Source: Antilocapra americana (Eukaryota; Chordata; Mammalia; Artiodactyla; Antilocapridae). From it: a stretch of DNA of 64,000 nucleotides. The stretch's first letter is position 1. Each line of letters begins with the position of its first letter. Below are positions 25,111 through 36,250 of the stretch, in pieces. The notes below the pieces were generated by a model. It made no database searches and was not told the origin of the DNA. It was given only the letters and a program-made list of their open reading frames with translations. Location: positions 8,756,225 to 8,820,224 of the forward strand of contig ML664175.1 in NCBI GenBank assembly GCA_007570785.1, in the 5' to 3' direction. The translations under genes and the position numbers were made by a program.

Positions 25111-25330
25111 ATCTGCCTACTGTCTCAAAGTTGAGGAAACCAACGTACGTTAAGATGCTGCCTCATGAAGAGGCAGTGAGTGTAATGTAGGTGGGAACAT
25201 GTTCAAACTATAGATCAATGGAATCTTATGCTTACATGTAAAAAACGGATGGCCTTCAAAGAACCCAGTTTACATCATTATTAACACTATAATACGACAA
25301 GCTGCCTTACAAAAAGTATTAAATACATAC

Positions 25331-25390
25331 CTCATGATTGATGACAGTCCATCCACAAGATGAATCACTGTCACTGGAGTTCTCAGACAT
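25331..25390 (-). CDS. CCPG1: CCPG1 first coding exon with start codon and LIR
   Basis: ATG at 25390-25388, encoding MSENSSDSDSSCGWTVINHE. The exon begins nine bases upstream at 25399 after acceptor TTTGTAG. The start has A at -3, a good Kozak context. W14-T-V-I17, preceded by acidic and serine residues, is the LC3/GABARAP-interacting region that defines CCPG1 as an autophagy receptor. Donor GAG|GTATGT. Confidence 0.95.
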
Positions 25391-25569
25391 TTTTCGGGTC
25401 TACAAATACAAAAATATATTGATATGTGGAAAACATTTTTAAAAATTTTACAGGCAGCACAGTATGTGACTGGTTTACTGCCTCCCAGGTGAAACTGAGA
25501 CAACCCACCCATAGATTTACCAGACAGGACAAGTTTGTATATCAATATGAACAAATACAACCAAACTTA

Positions 25570-25767
25570 GATTCCCCTGAGCCCAAAGAGTTAATGGTCA
25601 TATTGTGGAATAAAGGGGCAAGTTGGATCTGAAAGAAAATGTAGGCTTTGGTCAGGCATAGAAACAAAGTTGAGGAAGAAAAATCTGACTGTGAGGAAGT
25701 CAACTGTTGAGAGAATGATGAATTCATCATTCTAGGGGAACAGTTAGCTAAAGTAAAAGTCTATGTT
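25570..25767 (+). repeat. Left arm of a long inverted repeat
   Basis: Pairs imperfectly, in inverted orientation, with 26019-26205. Shared landmarks include ATGGTCATATTGTGGAAT, GGATCTGAAAGAAAATGTAG, CTGTGAGGAAGTCAACTGTT and AGTAAAAG.CTATGTT. Contains the palindrome at 25713-25732, absent from the other arm. Confidence 0.85.
25713..25732. repeat. Perfect 20-bp palindrome
   Basis: GAATGATGAA followed directly by its exact reverse complement TTCATCATTC, with no spacer. The matching place in the right arm has only one half. Confidence 0.95.
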
Positions 25768-26018
25768 TTCAATGAACTGTACACTGTGAAAATCACAGCT
25801 GAGGAAACCACATAGGGGAACTGGAAGAGTTAAAAGGCCAAGCAAAACGAAGTCCACTGTGTTGTCATCAATCATGAAGCAGTTAATATTTTCAAGCAAG
25901 AAAAGAAGATGATCAAACGGTTTTTAAGAAAATAACTATGTTGGTGATGCTTCAGTTAGATTAAAACAGGGGAAGAAAAAGACCAGAAATGGATCAGAAA
26001 GTTGTGGAAATTGGCAAT

Positions 26019-26205
26019 AACATAGGCTTTTACTCTAGCTGACTGTTCCCCATTCATCATTCTCTCAACAGTTGACTTCCTCACAGTCAGACTGTTCTTC
26101 CTCACGTTTGTTTCTCTGCCTGACGGAATCCTACATTTTCTTTCAGATCCAGCTTGCCCCTTCATTCCACAATATGACCATATAATTATTTTGGCTCAGG
26201 AGGAT
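26019..26205 (-). repeat. Right arm of the long inverted repeat
   Basis: Reverse complement of 25570-25767 with scattered substitutions and small indels; 251-bp spacer between the arms. Family unknown to me; it could be two opposite copies of one old repeat. Confidence 0.85.
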
Positions 26206-27536
26206 CTCCTTGTCCTGCCAGGACTTGCCAAGTCCTGAATCAGAACACAGTGGTCACTTTACCTGGTTTATTCTTCCCTTGCTATCTCAAACTCCCAGTT
26301 AAATTTCAAAACTAAGCTCATTAAAGTGCTGTTTCTATATATATCTTATAAATGTTTCTGTTATTGCACATATACTGGGAATCCATCATATCCAAGTTGA
26401 TGTTAGTGTTTTAACGGAACTCTACTGTAGATAACTTAATATAGAACTAAGGCACAAATGAGAACTGGGCAAAAAATACAGACCTGAACCATTCATCAGT
26501 GATTCTGAAAAACTCTTATAAATGAATATTTTTAAAAGAGAAGATACAGAGAGGTAGCTGATCACTAATAGTACAAAATAAGTATGTTTTCAAGAAAATT
26601 ATTCAAAATCTAGAATAAGACATAAAGATAATTCTGTGACTTTTAATATCACACTAGACAGAATGTTTCACAGAAAGTTTACATGAAGTGAACTGACTGC
26701 TTGATTTACAACTAATTAGGGCCCAGGCAGTTCCTAAATCTAAAGGTAACTCTGTAAAATAAACAAGAAAACTATTACAGTGAAATACATGTTTTCTGTA
26801 TAGTAGAAAATACTGTCCCAAAGGCTCAGTCTAAATCCCTATAGGTTATTAACCAATTTTATATTTTATCAATTTTATTTCAGCATTCCTTATTAACTGA
26901 CTACATAAAGCCCAATTTCTCACTGAATCAGTTTTCACAAGTTTAAAACAAACTTTCTGATGTTACTATTTGTATGTGAATTGTTTTATAACAGCTTTAA
27001 AGTTACGGGTTAATATATGAGACTGCACAAAGACGGAGTTGATAGCAGGAAGAATGGTCAAAGCAGGCTTTGTAAATGAGGTTGTAAGGTTTTTAGGTAT
27101 GCTATATGGCATGTTTTTTAACTGAATTAATTGCAAAAATTTTTAAATTGAGAGATATCACAAAAAAATTAAGTTCTAGTTCCTCATTAACAACAACAAC
27201 AAAATGACATGGAAGAATTTCCCAAGAGATAATGGGGAAAGCACTACAGAAACAAAGGCAGAAAAAAAAAATGACCTGTGGGATACAAAGAATCAATGCA
27301 CTATTCCATGAAAAAGACGACCATCTAAATTTAACCAGTCTTGACAAAGGGGGAAACGGTAAAGAAGATGAGGAGTTAGAGATTTGAGAAGACAGAGTTG
27401 AAAGATTTTTAAAGAATTGAATAACCAAATACAGAAGGGAGAACATATAGGATATTTTGGTATAACTGACTGAGTATTTGGAAAAACTATTCTACACAGA
27501 ACAGGAAGTAGGAAGGGCTTTTAGACTAAGAAAATT

Positions 27537-27722
27537 GGGAAAGATTGAAAGTGGGAGGAGAAGGGGACAACAGAGGATGAGATGGTAGGATGTCATCAAT
27601 AACACGATGGACATGAATTTGAGTGGGCTCCGGGAGTTGGTGATTGACAGAGAAGCCTGGTGTGCTGCAGTTCATGGGGTTGCAAAGAGTTGGACACAAC
27701 TGCACGACAGAACTGAACTGAG
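27537..27722 (+). mobile_element. BovB LINE 3' end fragment
   Basis: AAAGTGGGAGGAGAAGGGGA, CAACAGAGGATGAGATGGTA and the GGACACAACTGCACGACAGA tail match the BovB terminus. Confidence 0.8.
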
Positions 27723-27728
27723 TAGCCC

Positions 27729-28050
27729 ATGGGCTTCCCTGAAAGTTCAGCTGGTCTGCCTGCAATGCAAGAGACCCCAATTTGATTCCTGGGTCAGGAA
27801 GATGCCCTGGAGAAGGGATAGGCTACCCACTCCAGTATTTCTGGGCTTCTCGTGGCTCAGACAGTAAAGAATCTGCCTGTAACACAGGAGACCTGGCTTC
27901 GATCCCTGGGTTGGGAAGATCCGCTGGAGGAGGGCATGGTAACCCACTCCAATATTCTTGCCTGGAGAATCCCCATGGACAGAGGGGCCTGGCAGGCTAC
28001 AGTCCACGGACTTGTAAAGAGTTGGACACAACTGACCAACTAACTACAGC
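27729..28050 (+). mobile_element. Two Bov-tA SINE units in tandem
   Basis: A partial unit (27735-27843; GGGCTTCCCTGAAAGTTCAG, GATTCCTGGGTCAGGAAGAT) is followed by a nearly full one (27844-28050; TTCGATCCCTGGGTTGGGAA, GGACAGAGGGGCCTGGCAGG). Confidence 0.85.
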
Positions 28051-28164
28051 ACAGTAGCCCATATTCTCACCGCTGTTCCATCTCACCCCCAAAGATTTCC
28101 CAGTGCATATCTTGGCTTGCACACAGGCAACCTTCTAAAACTTCAGGGACACCAGACCTTATCA

Positions 28165-28245
28165 GTCAAGTCAGTTCAGTCACTCAGTCATGTTGGATTC
28201 TGCAACCCCATGGACTGCAGTATGCTAGGCTTCCCTGTCAGGGAC
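28165..28245 (-). mobile_element. BovB-derived 3' end fragment
   Basis: GTCAGTTCAGTCACTCAGTC then TGCAACCCCATGGACTGCAG, the reverse complement of the BovB terminus. Confidence 0.75.
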
Positions 28246-28639
28246 ATTTAATGTGTATGTATCTCTCACCCATATCTAGGTAATTCCCATTTAAACAGGT
28301 AGTCCCCAGATAGTTATTTGTTTACCAATCAATAATTCTAATTGCTCTGGAGAGAAAGAAAAGATTTCAAAAGAAAGTTACATACATTGCTAAACTGGGA
28401 CTTTTTATCATATTTAAATTTCTCAAATCTAGGAGCCCATTTTAACCAGATTCCAGTTTAATTCTTTGTTTACTTGCCCTGGAGAAAGAACAAGTTTGAC
28501 ATCTAGTCCAAATGAGGAAAAAAGATTCCCTACTGGCCATAACTCCAAGAGTCTGAAGAAGCAAAAATCACAGCCCTACTAAAGAACCCTCTTAATTCAG
28601 ATGTTTTCAAAAAGTTGCGTGCATTAAAAGTAAAATTTT

Positions 28640-29095
28640 AAAAAGTAAATTCCTAAGCCCCATTCTAGACACACTTGACTCTGAAAGCTTCTATCAACTA
28701 CAAATTGGCACCTGTCAAGAGCATCCGCCAGCGACTGGACAGCAACGACCGGAGTCTGCCATCTGCCTCTGTGGAGACTGCACCCTGTGCTGCTGCAGCT
28801 GTTAACCTCAGACACCCTCTGAGGCCGGCCATTCAGGGTGGAGTGAGGCACTCTGTGCTCCAGGGAATCTGGTGGAATAGGTCTTTAGAAAGTAAAGTAA
28901 GGGCTTAATTGCACTGAACTCCCCTTCACAAAATCTTGCATATCGACCTTCCCCGACTACCTCTTTGGAGCGGTCTCTCAAAGCTATCTGACGTGCTATC
29001 TCTCAGGTTGCAGTCCTCATTTTGCCCCAAATAAAACTTAACTCAAAACTCTCAAGTTGTGCATCTTTTTTCACTGACACTGCCATTGCATTTGA
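28640..29095 (+). mobile_element. Solitary LTR-like sequence (endogenous retrovirus class I type)
   Basis: U3-R-U5-like layout: GC-rich middle, GGAGCGGTCTCTCAAAGCTA, TTGCCCCAAATAAAACTTAA with AATAAA at 29030-29035, then CAAGTTGTGCATC. No internal viral genes next to it. Edges uncertain; the open frame over 28675-28908 lies inside it and is not a gene. Confidence 0.5.
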
Positions 29096-29273
29096 ACCAC
29101 CTCACTATAGTTATCTGCTTAAAATGGTATTTTCTCATTCCTTAAAAATGTTAAGATTTTCATAGTCTTAAAGATATGCTCACAGGCCTTAAATATCAAG
29201 TGTTTTGTCTCTAGCACCTCATCCCTTCTTCATTCCTTCCTTTTCCCCTTAACCTTTTCAATTAACCTAAAAA

Positions 29274-30860
29274 ATTCAGTTCAGTCGCTCAGTCATGTCC
29301 AACTCTTCGCAACCCCATGAAGTGCAGCACGCCAGGCCTCCCTGTCCGTCACCAACTCCTGGAGTCCACCCAAACCCATGTCCATCGAGTTGGTGATGCC
29401 ATCCAGCCATCTCATCCTCTGTTATCCCCTTCTCCTCCTACCCTCAATCTTTCCCAGCATCAGGGTCTTTTCCAATGAGTCAGCTCTTCACATCAGGTGA
29501 CCAAAGTATTGGAGTTTCAGCTTCAACATGAGTCCTAAATGAACACCGAGGACTGGCCTGCCTTAGGATGGACTGGTTGGATCTCCTTGCAGTCCAAGGG
29601 ACTCTCAAGAGTCTTCTCCAACACCACACTTCAAAAGCACCAATTCTTCCATGTTCACCTTTCTTTATAGTCCAACTCTCACATCCATACATGCCCACTG
29701 GAAAAACCACAGCCTTGACTAGACGGCCCTTGATGACAAAGTAATGTCTCTGCTTTTTAATACGCTGTATAGGTGGGTCATAACTGTCCTTCCAAGGAGC
29801 AAGCGTCTTTTAATTTCATGGCTGCAGTCACCATCTGCAGTGATTTTGGAGCCCAAAAAAATAAAGTCAGCCACTGTTTCCCCATCTATCTGCCATGAAG
29901 TGATGGGACCAGATGCCACGATCTTAGTTTTCTGAATGCTGAGTTCTAAGGTAACTTTTCTACTTTCTTCTATCACTTTCATCTAGAGGCTTTTTAGCTC
30001 TTCTTCACTTTCTGCCACAAGGGTGGTGTCATCTGCATATCTGAGGTTATTGATATTTCTCCTGGAAATCTTGATTCCAGCTTGTGCTTCAACCAGCCCA
30101 GTGTTTCTCATGATGCACTCTGTATATAAGTTAAGTAAGCAGGGTGACAGTATACAACCTTGACGTACCTCTTTTCCTATTTGGAACCAGTCTGTTTTTC
30201 GATGTCCAGTTCTGTTGCTTCCTGACCTGCATACAGGTTTCTCAAGGGACAGGTCAGATGGTCTGGTATTCCCATCTTTTTCAGAATTTTCCACAGTTTA
30301 TTGTGATCCACACAGTTAAAGGCTTTGGCATAGTCAATAAAGCAGAAATAGATGTTTTTCTGGTACTCTCTTGCTTTTTCAATGATCTATCGGATGTTGG
30401 CAATTTGATCTCTGGTTCCTCTGCCTTTTCTAAAACCATCTTGAACATCAGGAAACTCATGGTTCACGTATTGCTGAAGCCTGGCTTGGAGAATTTTAAG
30501 TATTACTTTACTAGCATGTGAGATGAGTGCAGTTCTGTGGTAGTCTGAGCATTCTTCGGCATTGCCTTCCTTTGGGATTGGAATGCAAACAGATCTTTTC
30601 CAGTCCTGTGGCCACTGCTGAGTTTTCTATATTTTTTTCCTTATTTCCATATTTATATTTGTTTTCCATATTTACTAGCATGTGAGATGAGTGCAATTGT
30701 GTAGTAGTTTGAGCATTCTTTTGGCATTGCCTTTCTTTGGGATTGGACTAAAAACGGACCTTTTCCAGTCCTGTGGCCCACTGCTGAGTTTTCTATACTT
30801 TTTCCAGATTTGCCTTTTTCCATATTTGCTGGCATACTGAGTGCAGCACTTTCACAGTAT
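29274..30860 (-). mobile_element. BovB (RTE) LINE fragment with decayed reverse transcriptase
   Basis: - strand frames at 30294-29983 (LRYADDTTLVAESEEELKSL, the YADD active-site box; VRQGCILSPCLLNLYTECIM) and 29982-29719 (IQKTKIVASGPITSWQIDGE) are BovB reverse transcriptase and thumb, followed by the C-terminal frame 29710-29480 (YGCESWTIKK...FEVWCWRRLL) and the BovB 3' end down to 29274. Stop codons and frame changes interrupt the frame, and the 5' half is missing, so it is inactive. Confidence 0.85.
30511..30838 (-). repeat. Tandem duplication inside the BovB copy (2 x 164 bp)
   Basis: CTAGCATGTGAGATGAGTGC occurs at 30511 and again at 30675, with TTTCCAGTCCTGTGGCC and CTGCTGAGTTTTCTATA also repeated at the same spacing. 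The two units differ at several positions, so the duplication is not recent. Confidence 0.8.
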
Positions 30861-31107
30861 TTCAAATCTTTCAGGATTTGAAATAGCTCAACTATTAATA
30901 AATTTAGCTTTCTCTTAACTCAGGCACTCTGCATATTCTAATCTCAGTTCCTCATCCCCTAACTTCCACCTAAACTCTGGTGCCCACTCTTCTATCTCAG
31001 CTAAGGTATCACTCTGAACCATTTCCTGACTTCATCCCCTGTTCCACTTCAAGGGGTTTACTAACAATAACTTAAAGTTATAAAGCTAAGGGTATACTTT
31101 ATGAAGG

Positions 31108-31380
31108 GGAGAAAGCAATGGCAACCCACTCCAATACTCTTGCCTGGAAAATCCCATGGACGGAGGAGCCTGGTAGGCTGCAGTCCATGGGGTCGAGAGG
31201 AGTCGGACACGACTGAGTGACTTCACTTTCACTTTTCACTTTCATGCATTGGAGAAGGAAATGGCAACCCACTCCAGTGTTCTTGCCTGAAGAATCCCAG
31301 GGAAGGGGGAGCCTGGTAGGCTGCTGCCTATGGGTCCGCACAGAGTTGGACACAACTGAAGCAACTTAGCAGCAGCAGCA
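31108..31380 (+). mobile_element. BOV-A2 SINE (dimer)
   Basis: Two units: each has AATGGCAACCCACTCCA, TTGCCTG.A.AATCCCA and GAGCCTGGTAGGCTGC; ends with the AGCAGCAGCAGCA tail. Confidence 0.85.
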
Positions 31381-31424
31381 TACTTTATGAAAATGATAAA
31401 CTTGAAGCCCTTTTCCAGACTCAA

Positions 31425-31630
31425 GTGAAAGTGAAGTTGCTTAGTCATGTCCAACTCTGCAACCCCATGGACTGTAGCCTACCAGACTCTGTCTACGGGA
31501 TTTTCCAGGCAAGAGTACTGGAATGGGTTGCCATTACCTTCTCCAGGGGATCTTCCCGACCCAGGGATCAAACCCGAGTCTCCCGCATTGTAGGCAGATG
31601 TTTTTACCGTCTGAGTCACCAGGGAAGTTC
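31425..31630 (-). mobile_element. Bov-tA SINE, full length
   Basis: - strand copy: GTTGCTTAGTCATGTCCAAC, CCAGGCAAGAGTACTGGAAT, GGGGATCTTCCCGACCCAGG, GTCACCAGGGAAGT at the tRNA-like head. Confidence 0.85.
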
Positions 31631-31878
31631 TAGACTCAGGCTTCCTTTTATTCCTCAGGGTAGTTTCTTATCCCAATCTCCAGCTATGTATTTCCCCAGT
31701 GCTTTTTGGATGACCATTTGTAGGTTTCTCAGCTGTACAAGACTAAGATCATGTTCGTGCTGCTCTTCCTGTTTCTATCTCAGAGAATAGCATTAACCAA
31801 AAATAACATGGTTATAAGCAAAACCCACCAAACATCAGGTCAAAAATCCTAGATTTAAGGATAACTACATTTGAAATA

Positions 31879-32090
31879 GGCTTCCCTGGTGGTTTACACA
31901 GTAAAGAATCCACCTGCAATGCAGGAGACCTGGGTTCGATTCCTGGGTCAGGAAGATCCCCTGGAGGAGGGCATGGCAACCCACTCCAGTATTCTTGCCT
32001 GGAGAATCCCCATGGATGGAGGAGCCTGGGGGGTTACAGTCCATGGGGTCCCAAAAAGTTGGAGAGAATTGAGCTTCTAAGCACAGCAAA
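31879..32090 (+). mobile_element. Bov-tA SINE, full length
   Basis: GGCTTCCCTGGTGGTTTACA head, GGGTTCGATTCCTGGGTCAG B-box region, GCCTGGAGAATCCCCATGGA body. Confidence 0.85.
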
Positions 32091-32104
32091 CTTTAAACAA
32101 CTAA

Positions 32105-34700
32105 AACTCTGCCTTGACTCAAGTCTAAATCCTTATCCACTTCCTAATCCAACTTCATCATTTCTCACTTCAATTACAGTGACAATTCTCTAATTGATCT
32201 CTGCTTACAGTTTCAAATTCCTCTCTGGTCACTCCTTCCCAAGGCTGCCCCTACTATGTTTATCCTACAACATAAGTCTGATCACTTATTCACTCAATCA
32301 CTTTAAATTGGTCTCTACTGCCTTCAAGATAAAAGTCTCCAAACTCCTTTATAATAAGAGCCTCCAGAACAAATTACTGAACGTGACTTTCACTTCATAA
32401 GAAATCCTATGGAACTTTTCTTCATAGGATCAAAGATTTTATTTGTAGAACTCTATGGAAGAAAATTTGACACTAAGCATTATAAATATGTGGTTTCAAT
32501 GTAGAATATTGCACATACTAGTCATATTAGGATGTACATTTATTACACAAGTTCTCACATCTCATTTATGAAGCTTCTTAAGGTAGAAGGATTATACTAC
32601 ACTAGTATTATCATGCTCTCCAGCAGATGGGCCTATAGTTGGTACCATTTTAAATTCATTCCTTTATCCATCTCCTCATTCAATATTTATTCAGTTCTTA
32701 GCACATGTGAGATACTAAATATATATCAATGTATAAAGCAAGTAAAGAGTCTTTGCCTTACTGGAGCTTAAATTCTATCAGTAAAACTTTGTCTGAGCCC
32801 TGTGCTCCAGGAAAGCAAGGAAGGTTGAGAAATGTCCCCATCCTGTTTTGTGTCCTGACAAACAGCTAACTTGCAAAGGACCAACCTGCCCTCAAAATAC
32901 CGCAGGTTAGACTTCCACCCATCTGGGCCTCTTATTTCACTTACCTCCATAAAATTCCTTGGTTTTATGAGATACTTATTAATGAACTTTCTCCCTACTG
33001 CAAGTCTGAATTAAACTCATCTCAATTTTTCTATGCATTTCATCTTTCACACTGGAGTCATCCAATAAACAATATAAACTGGTAGGACATGTGTGTTCGA
33101 TGGAGTGTTTCCTACTACAGAGAAAGCATGGGAAAAGAAAACAGAAATGCTGGGTTGGAGAGGCTTAATTTCAGAAAAGATAATCAGGGAAAGCTTCCTT
33201 GAGAAGATATATTTGCACAGATTTCAATGAGTAAGTGAATCGCTGTGCAGTTAACTGGGGTAAGAGTGTTTCAGACAAAATGAACAGTAGGTACAAGGTT
33301 GGAACCAAACCCGTATCTCTGAGAAACAGCAAGGAGGTCTGGGTGATTGGAGAGGAGTGGCCAAGCAGGAAAGTGGGAAGAGATGAGGACAGAGAGATAA
33401 GGAGTGTGCGATGAATGATGCATGACCTTACAAATCCTCAGAATTTTCACTTTAACCTGAGTGAAATTAAAAGCCACAGGAGAATTTTGAGGAAAGGAAT
33501 AGGAAGATCACCCCAGCTGCCCTATGAGGACAGCCCGAGCAAAGGCAGAAGCAGGAAGACCATCTGCAAAGCAACAACAGTAATCTGGGTAAGATGATGC
33601 TGGTTTGGACCAGACTGGTAGCAAAGACAGTGAGAAGTGGACAAACTATACATGCATTTTGAAGGATTAACCAACTGGGCTTCCTGCTGTACTGAATATA
33701 AGGTATAAGGATGACTCCTGTCCTAAGCAAATACGAGAACAAAATGGCCATTGAGACAGGAAGACTTTTAAAGGCAGCAAGTGATGAAAAAAAATTGGTA
33801 AACTGGTTGGGAACATACTAAATTTGAGACAGCTATTATCACATCTAAGTTGAAACATCAAGTAGGCAGCTGGGGACTGAATTCAGAGGAGAGATATAGA
33901 CTAAAAACATAATTTAAAACAACTTGAGGTGGCAGCTGTCAAAACAGCAACAATATTAATTTAAACTAATAAAGTACAACTGGAGTGAATATTACCTGAT
34001 ATGATGGTGCCTCTCATCATTCCTGAGTAGCTACATTTTACTATGAAAAAGGTACCATTTCCATTACTGTAGCTTCTAGAATTAGATACTATGGAGAAGA
34101 ATGGGAGCATTATTCTCCCACACGTCTATAATTCCAATGAAGCCAACCAATGGGCTGTGAGCAAAGGTCCCCAAAGTGCTGCTGCACTGTAAACGTGATC
34201 AAAGATGAGACAGTTAATCTAGACAGCTTTCAGGAACCTATTTCCATCCTGCTCTTCAAAGGTTCTGGAACTTTCACCTCCCCAAAAGGATATGAAAACC
34301 CCTGCTTTAAACCAGACCTTGTTGGGTAAAGGAAAGGGGACCCAAGATCCCAACCAGTAAAAACCTTTTAAACCACCTTTTTGTCAAATAACAACCCTAC
34401 AAAAACAAACAAGATAGATACAGTAAGTCAGCTGGTGGAAAGTATTGTGGAGAAAAAGTAAATGGGGGAAAACAATGCAGAGAGTAGGGGGTGGGGGAGG
34501 GATCGGCACTTTAAATAAGGTTGTTAGAGAAGGCCTTTCACCAAAATACAAAGGTACCTATTTCTCCACAACCTCACCAAAAGGTAACAACCGTCTTTAA
34601 CTTCTGATCATGTCATGAGCAAAAAAATAAAACTGGGTCATTAATGAGTTCATTTGCTACTAACTTTTTTCCTTAGAATGCTTCAATTAAAAAAAGTATC
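32105..34700. other. CCPG1 intron stretch with old repeats
   Basis: 32105-32400 reads like L2. 32640-33650 (TTCAATATTTATTCAGTTCT; GAGCTTAAATTCTATCAG; AGCTTCCTTGAGAAGATATA; GAAACAGCAAGGAGGTCTGG) follows a well-known ancient mammalian repeat, apparently interrupted around 32770-33060 by LTR-like sequence. 34450-34560 looks like more of the same. Family assignment uncertain. Confidence 0.4.
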
Positions 34701-34705
34701 TTCTG

Positions 34706-35012
34706 GGCTTCGTTGGTGGCACCGTGGTAAAGAATCTGCCTGCTAAGGCAGGGGACACAGATTTGATCCCTGGTTCAGGAAGATTCCACATGCCGAGGAG
34801 CAACTCAGCCCATGCACCACTGCATCTAGAGCCTGGGAGCCACAACTACTGAAGCCCACAAGCCCTAGAGCCCATGCTCAGCAATAAGAAAAGCCACTAC
34901 AATAAGAAGTCCACACACCCCAACTACAGTGTAGCCCCTGCCTGCAGCAACTAGAGAATGTCCATGCAAAAACCAAGACCCAGCACAGCCAAAAATAAAT
35001 AAGTAAGTAATA
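34706..35012 (+). mobile_element. CHR-type SINE, near full length
   Basis: Head GGCTTCGTTGGTGGCACCGT, body GAGCAACTCAGCCCATGCAC and CACAACTACTGAAGCCCACA, then GCAACTAGAGAATGTCCATG and an AAATAAATAAGTAAGTAA tail. Confidence 0.75.
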
Positions 35013-35029
35013 GCTTCTATCACAGATAT

Positions 35030-35300
35030 CAGAGAAGGCAATGGCAACCCACTCCAATACTCTTGCCTGGAAAATCCCATGGACAGAGGAGGCTGGTAGA
35101 CTGCAGTCCATGGGGTCGCTAGGAGTTGGACACGACTGGGTGACTTCACTTTCACTTTTCACTTCCATGCACTGGAGAAGGAAATGGCAACCCACTCCAG
35201 TATTCTTGCCTGGAGAATCTCATGGACGCAGAGCCTGGTGGGCTGCTGTCTATGGGGCTGCGCAGAATTGGACACGACTGAAGTGACTCAGCAGCAGCAG
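35030..35300 (+). mobile_element. BOV-A2 SINE (dimer)
   Basis: Two copies of AATGGCAACCCACTCCA.TA with GACTTCACTTTCACTTTTCA between them and a final CAGCAGCAGCAG. Confidence 0.85.
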
Positions 35301-35819
35301 ATATGTTTTTAAATTTTAGGTAGTACAATGTTGAGGATGGAGAAGAGGGTCTTTGTTTATAACCTATATTTTACACATTGCTTTAGAAAGTCTTTCTCAC
35401 TCCCCAAATTGTAAATCACTCTCCTATATTTTCTAATATTTTATCAGATTTTAGCTTCTACATTTAGCTATTTAAACTATGAATTTGGATTTTTTTCCCC
35501 TTTTGGTGTGAGTTTAGAAATAATCTCAATTATTCAATAGTTCATAATTCTATGATGCAAAATGCCGTTCTTTGTCACATGCAGTCCCATACATTCATGA
35601 ATCCATTACAGGTCTGTTCTAATGATCCATATTCCAGCACCAAAATAGTGCTGTTTAAACGACTGTGGTACTCTCCTCACTTTCTACAGTGACATTTTTC
35701 AACTGTTTCCTTGGCCCCTCCCTAAACACCCACAACCATCCTAAAACACTTAAATATAGGCAATGATGAAACTGACTGCAGGTTACATATAATACTTATT
35801 CCAACTGTAAGATTTTTTT

Positions 35820-36250
35820 TTTAACTTCCCTTGCAGAAACTCTCTCCATGACCTTGAGAATAAGAATTCTGTACTATAAAATCAATCTCCTTAGGGTGAC
35901 ATCCAAATGTTCCACTATCTGGCTCTAGCCATTACTGCAGTTGATGAGATCTCGCCTCCAGAACTATCCCACTTGATCAAAGTCATCTACTTGCTACAAG
36001 TAGAGGAGGAACTGTAGCAATCTTCAAGTATGACCTACTCAAATCATACTTCCTGAATGCCTTCTTTCTTCCTTTCTTCTATCTTGAAGGCTTAGGCCTC
36101 CTCCATGAAGTTTTCCTTCATGTTTCTGACACACTGATCTCTCCTTCCCCTGAATGTACAGCTCTTATTTATTAGCATAACTTCTATACTTCTGAGCGTG
36201 ACTTACCTAATGGCAGCTTCAATCACTTTTATCCATGACTTACTTTACTA
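35820..36250. repeat. L2-like ancient repeat
   Basis: CATCCAAATGTTCCACTATC, GGCTTAGGCCTCCTCCATGA and AGTTTTCCTTCATG are in L2 3' order. Diverged. Confidence 0.4.

Larger units (their letters stand above)
23109..25330. other. CCPG1 intron
   Basis: 2.2 kb. A short Bov-tA/BOV-A2 end lies at about 23611-23672 and a MIR at 24945-25110. Parts of 23390-24200 resemble an ancient mammalian LINE but could not be assigned. Confidence 0.65.

Noticed and set aside
28675..28908. 77-residue open frame on + strand
   Set aside because: Falls inside an LTR-like block; no similarity to a protein.
31425..31790. 121-residue open frame on + strand
   Set aside because: Translation of an inverted Bov-tA SINE plus flanking intron.
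31879..32090. tRNA gene suggested by GGTTCGATTCC B-box
   Set aside because: This is the tRNA-derived head of a Bov-tA SINE; the same applies to the other SINE copies. No independent tRNA gene was found.
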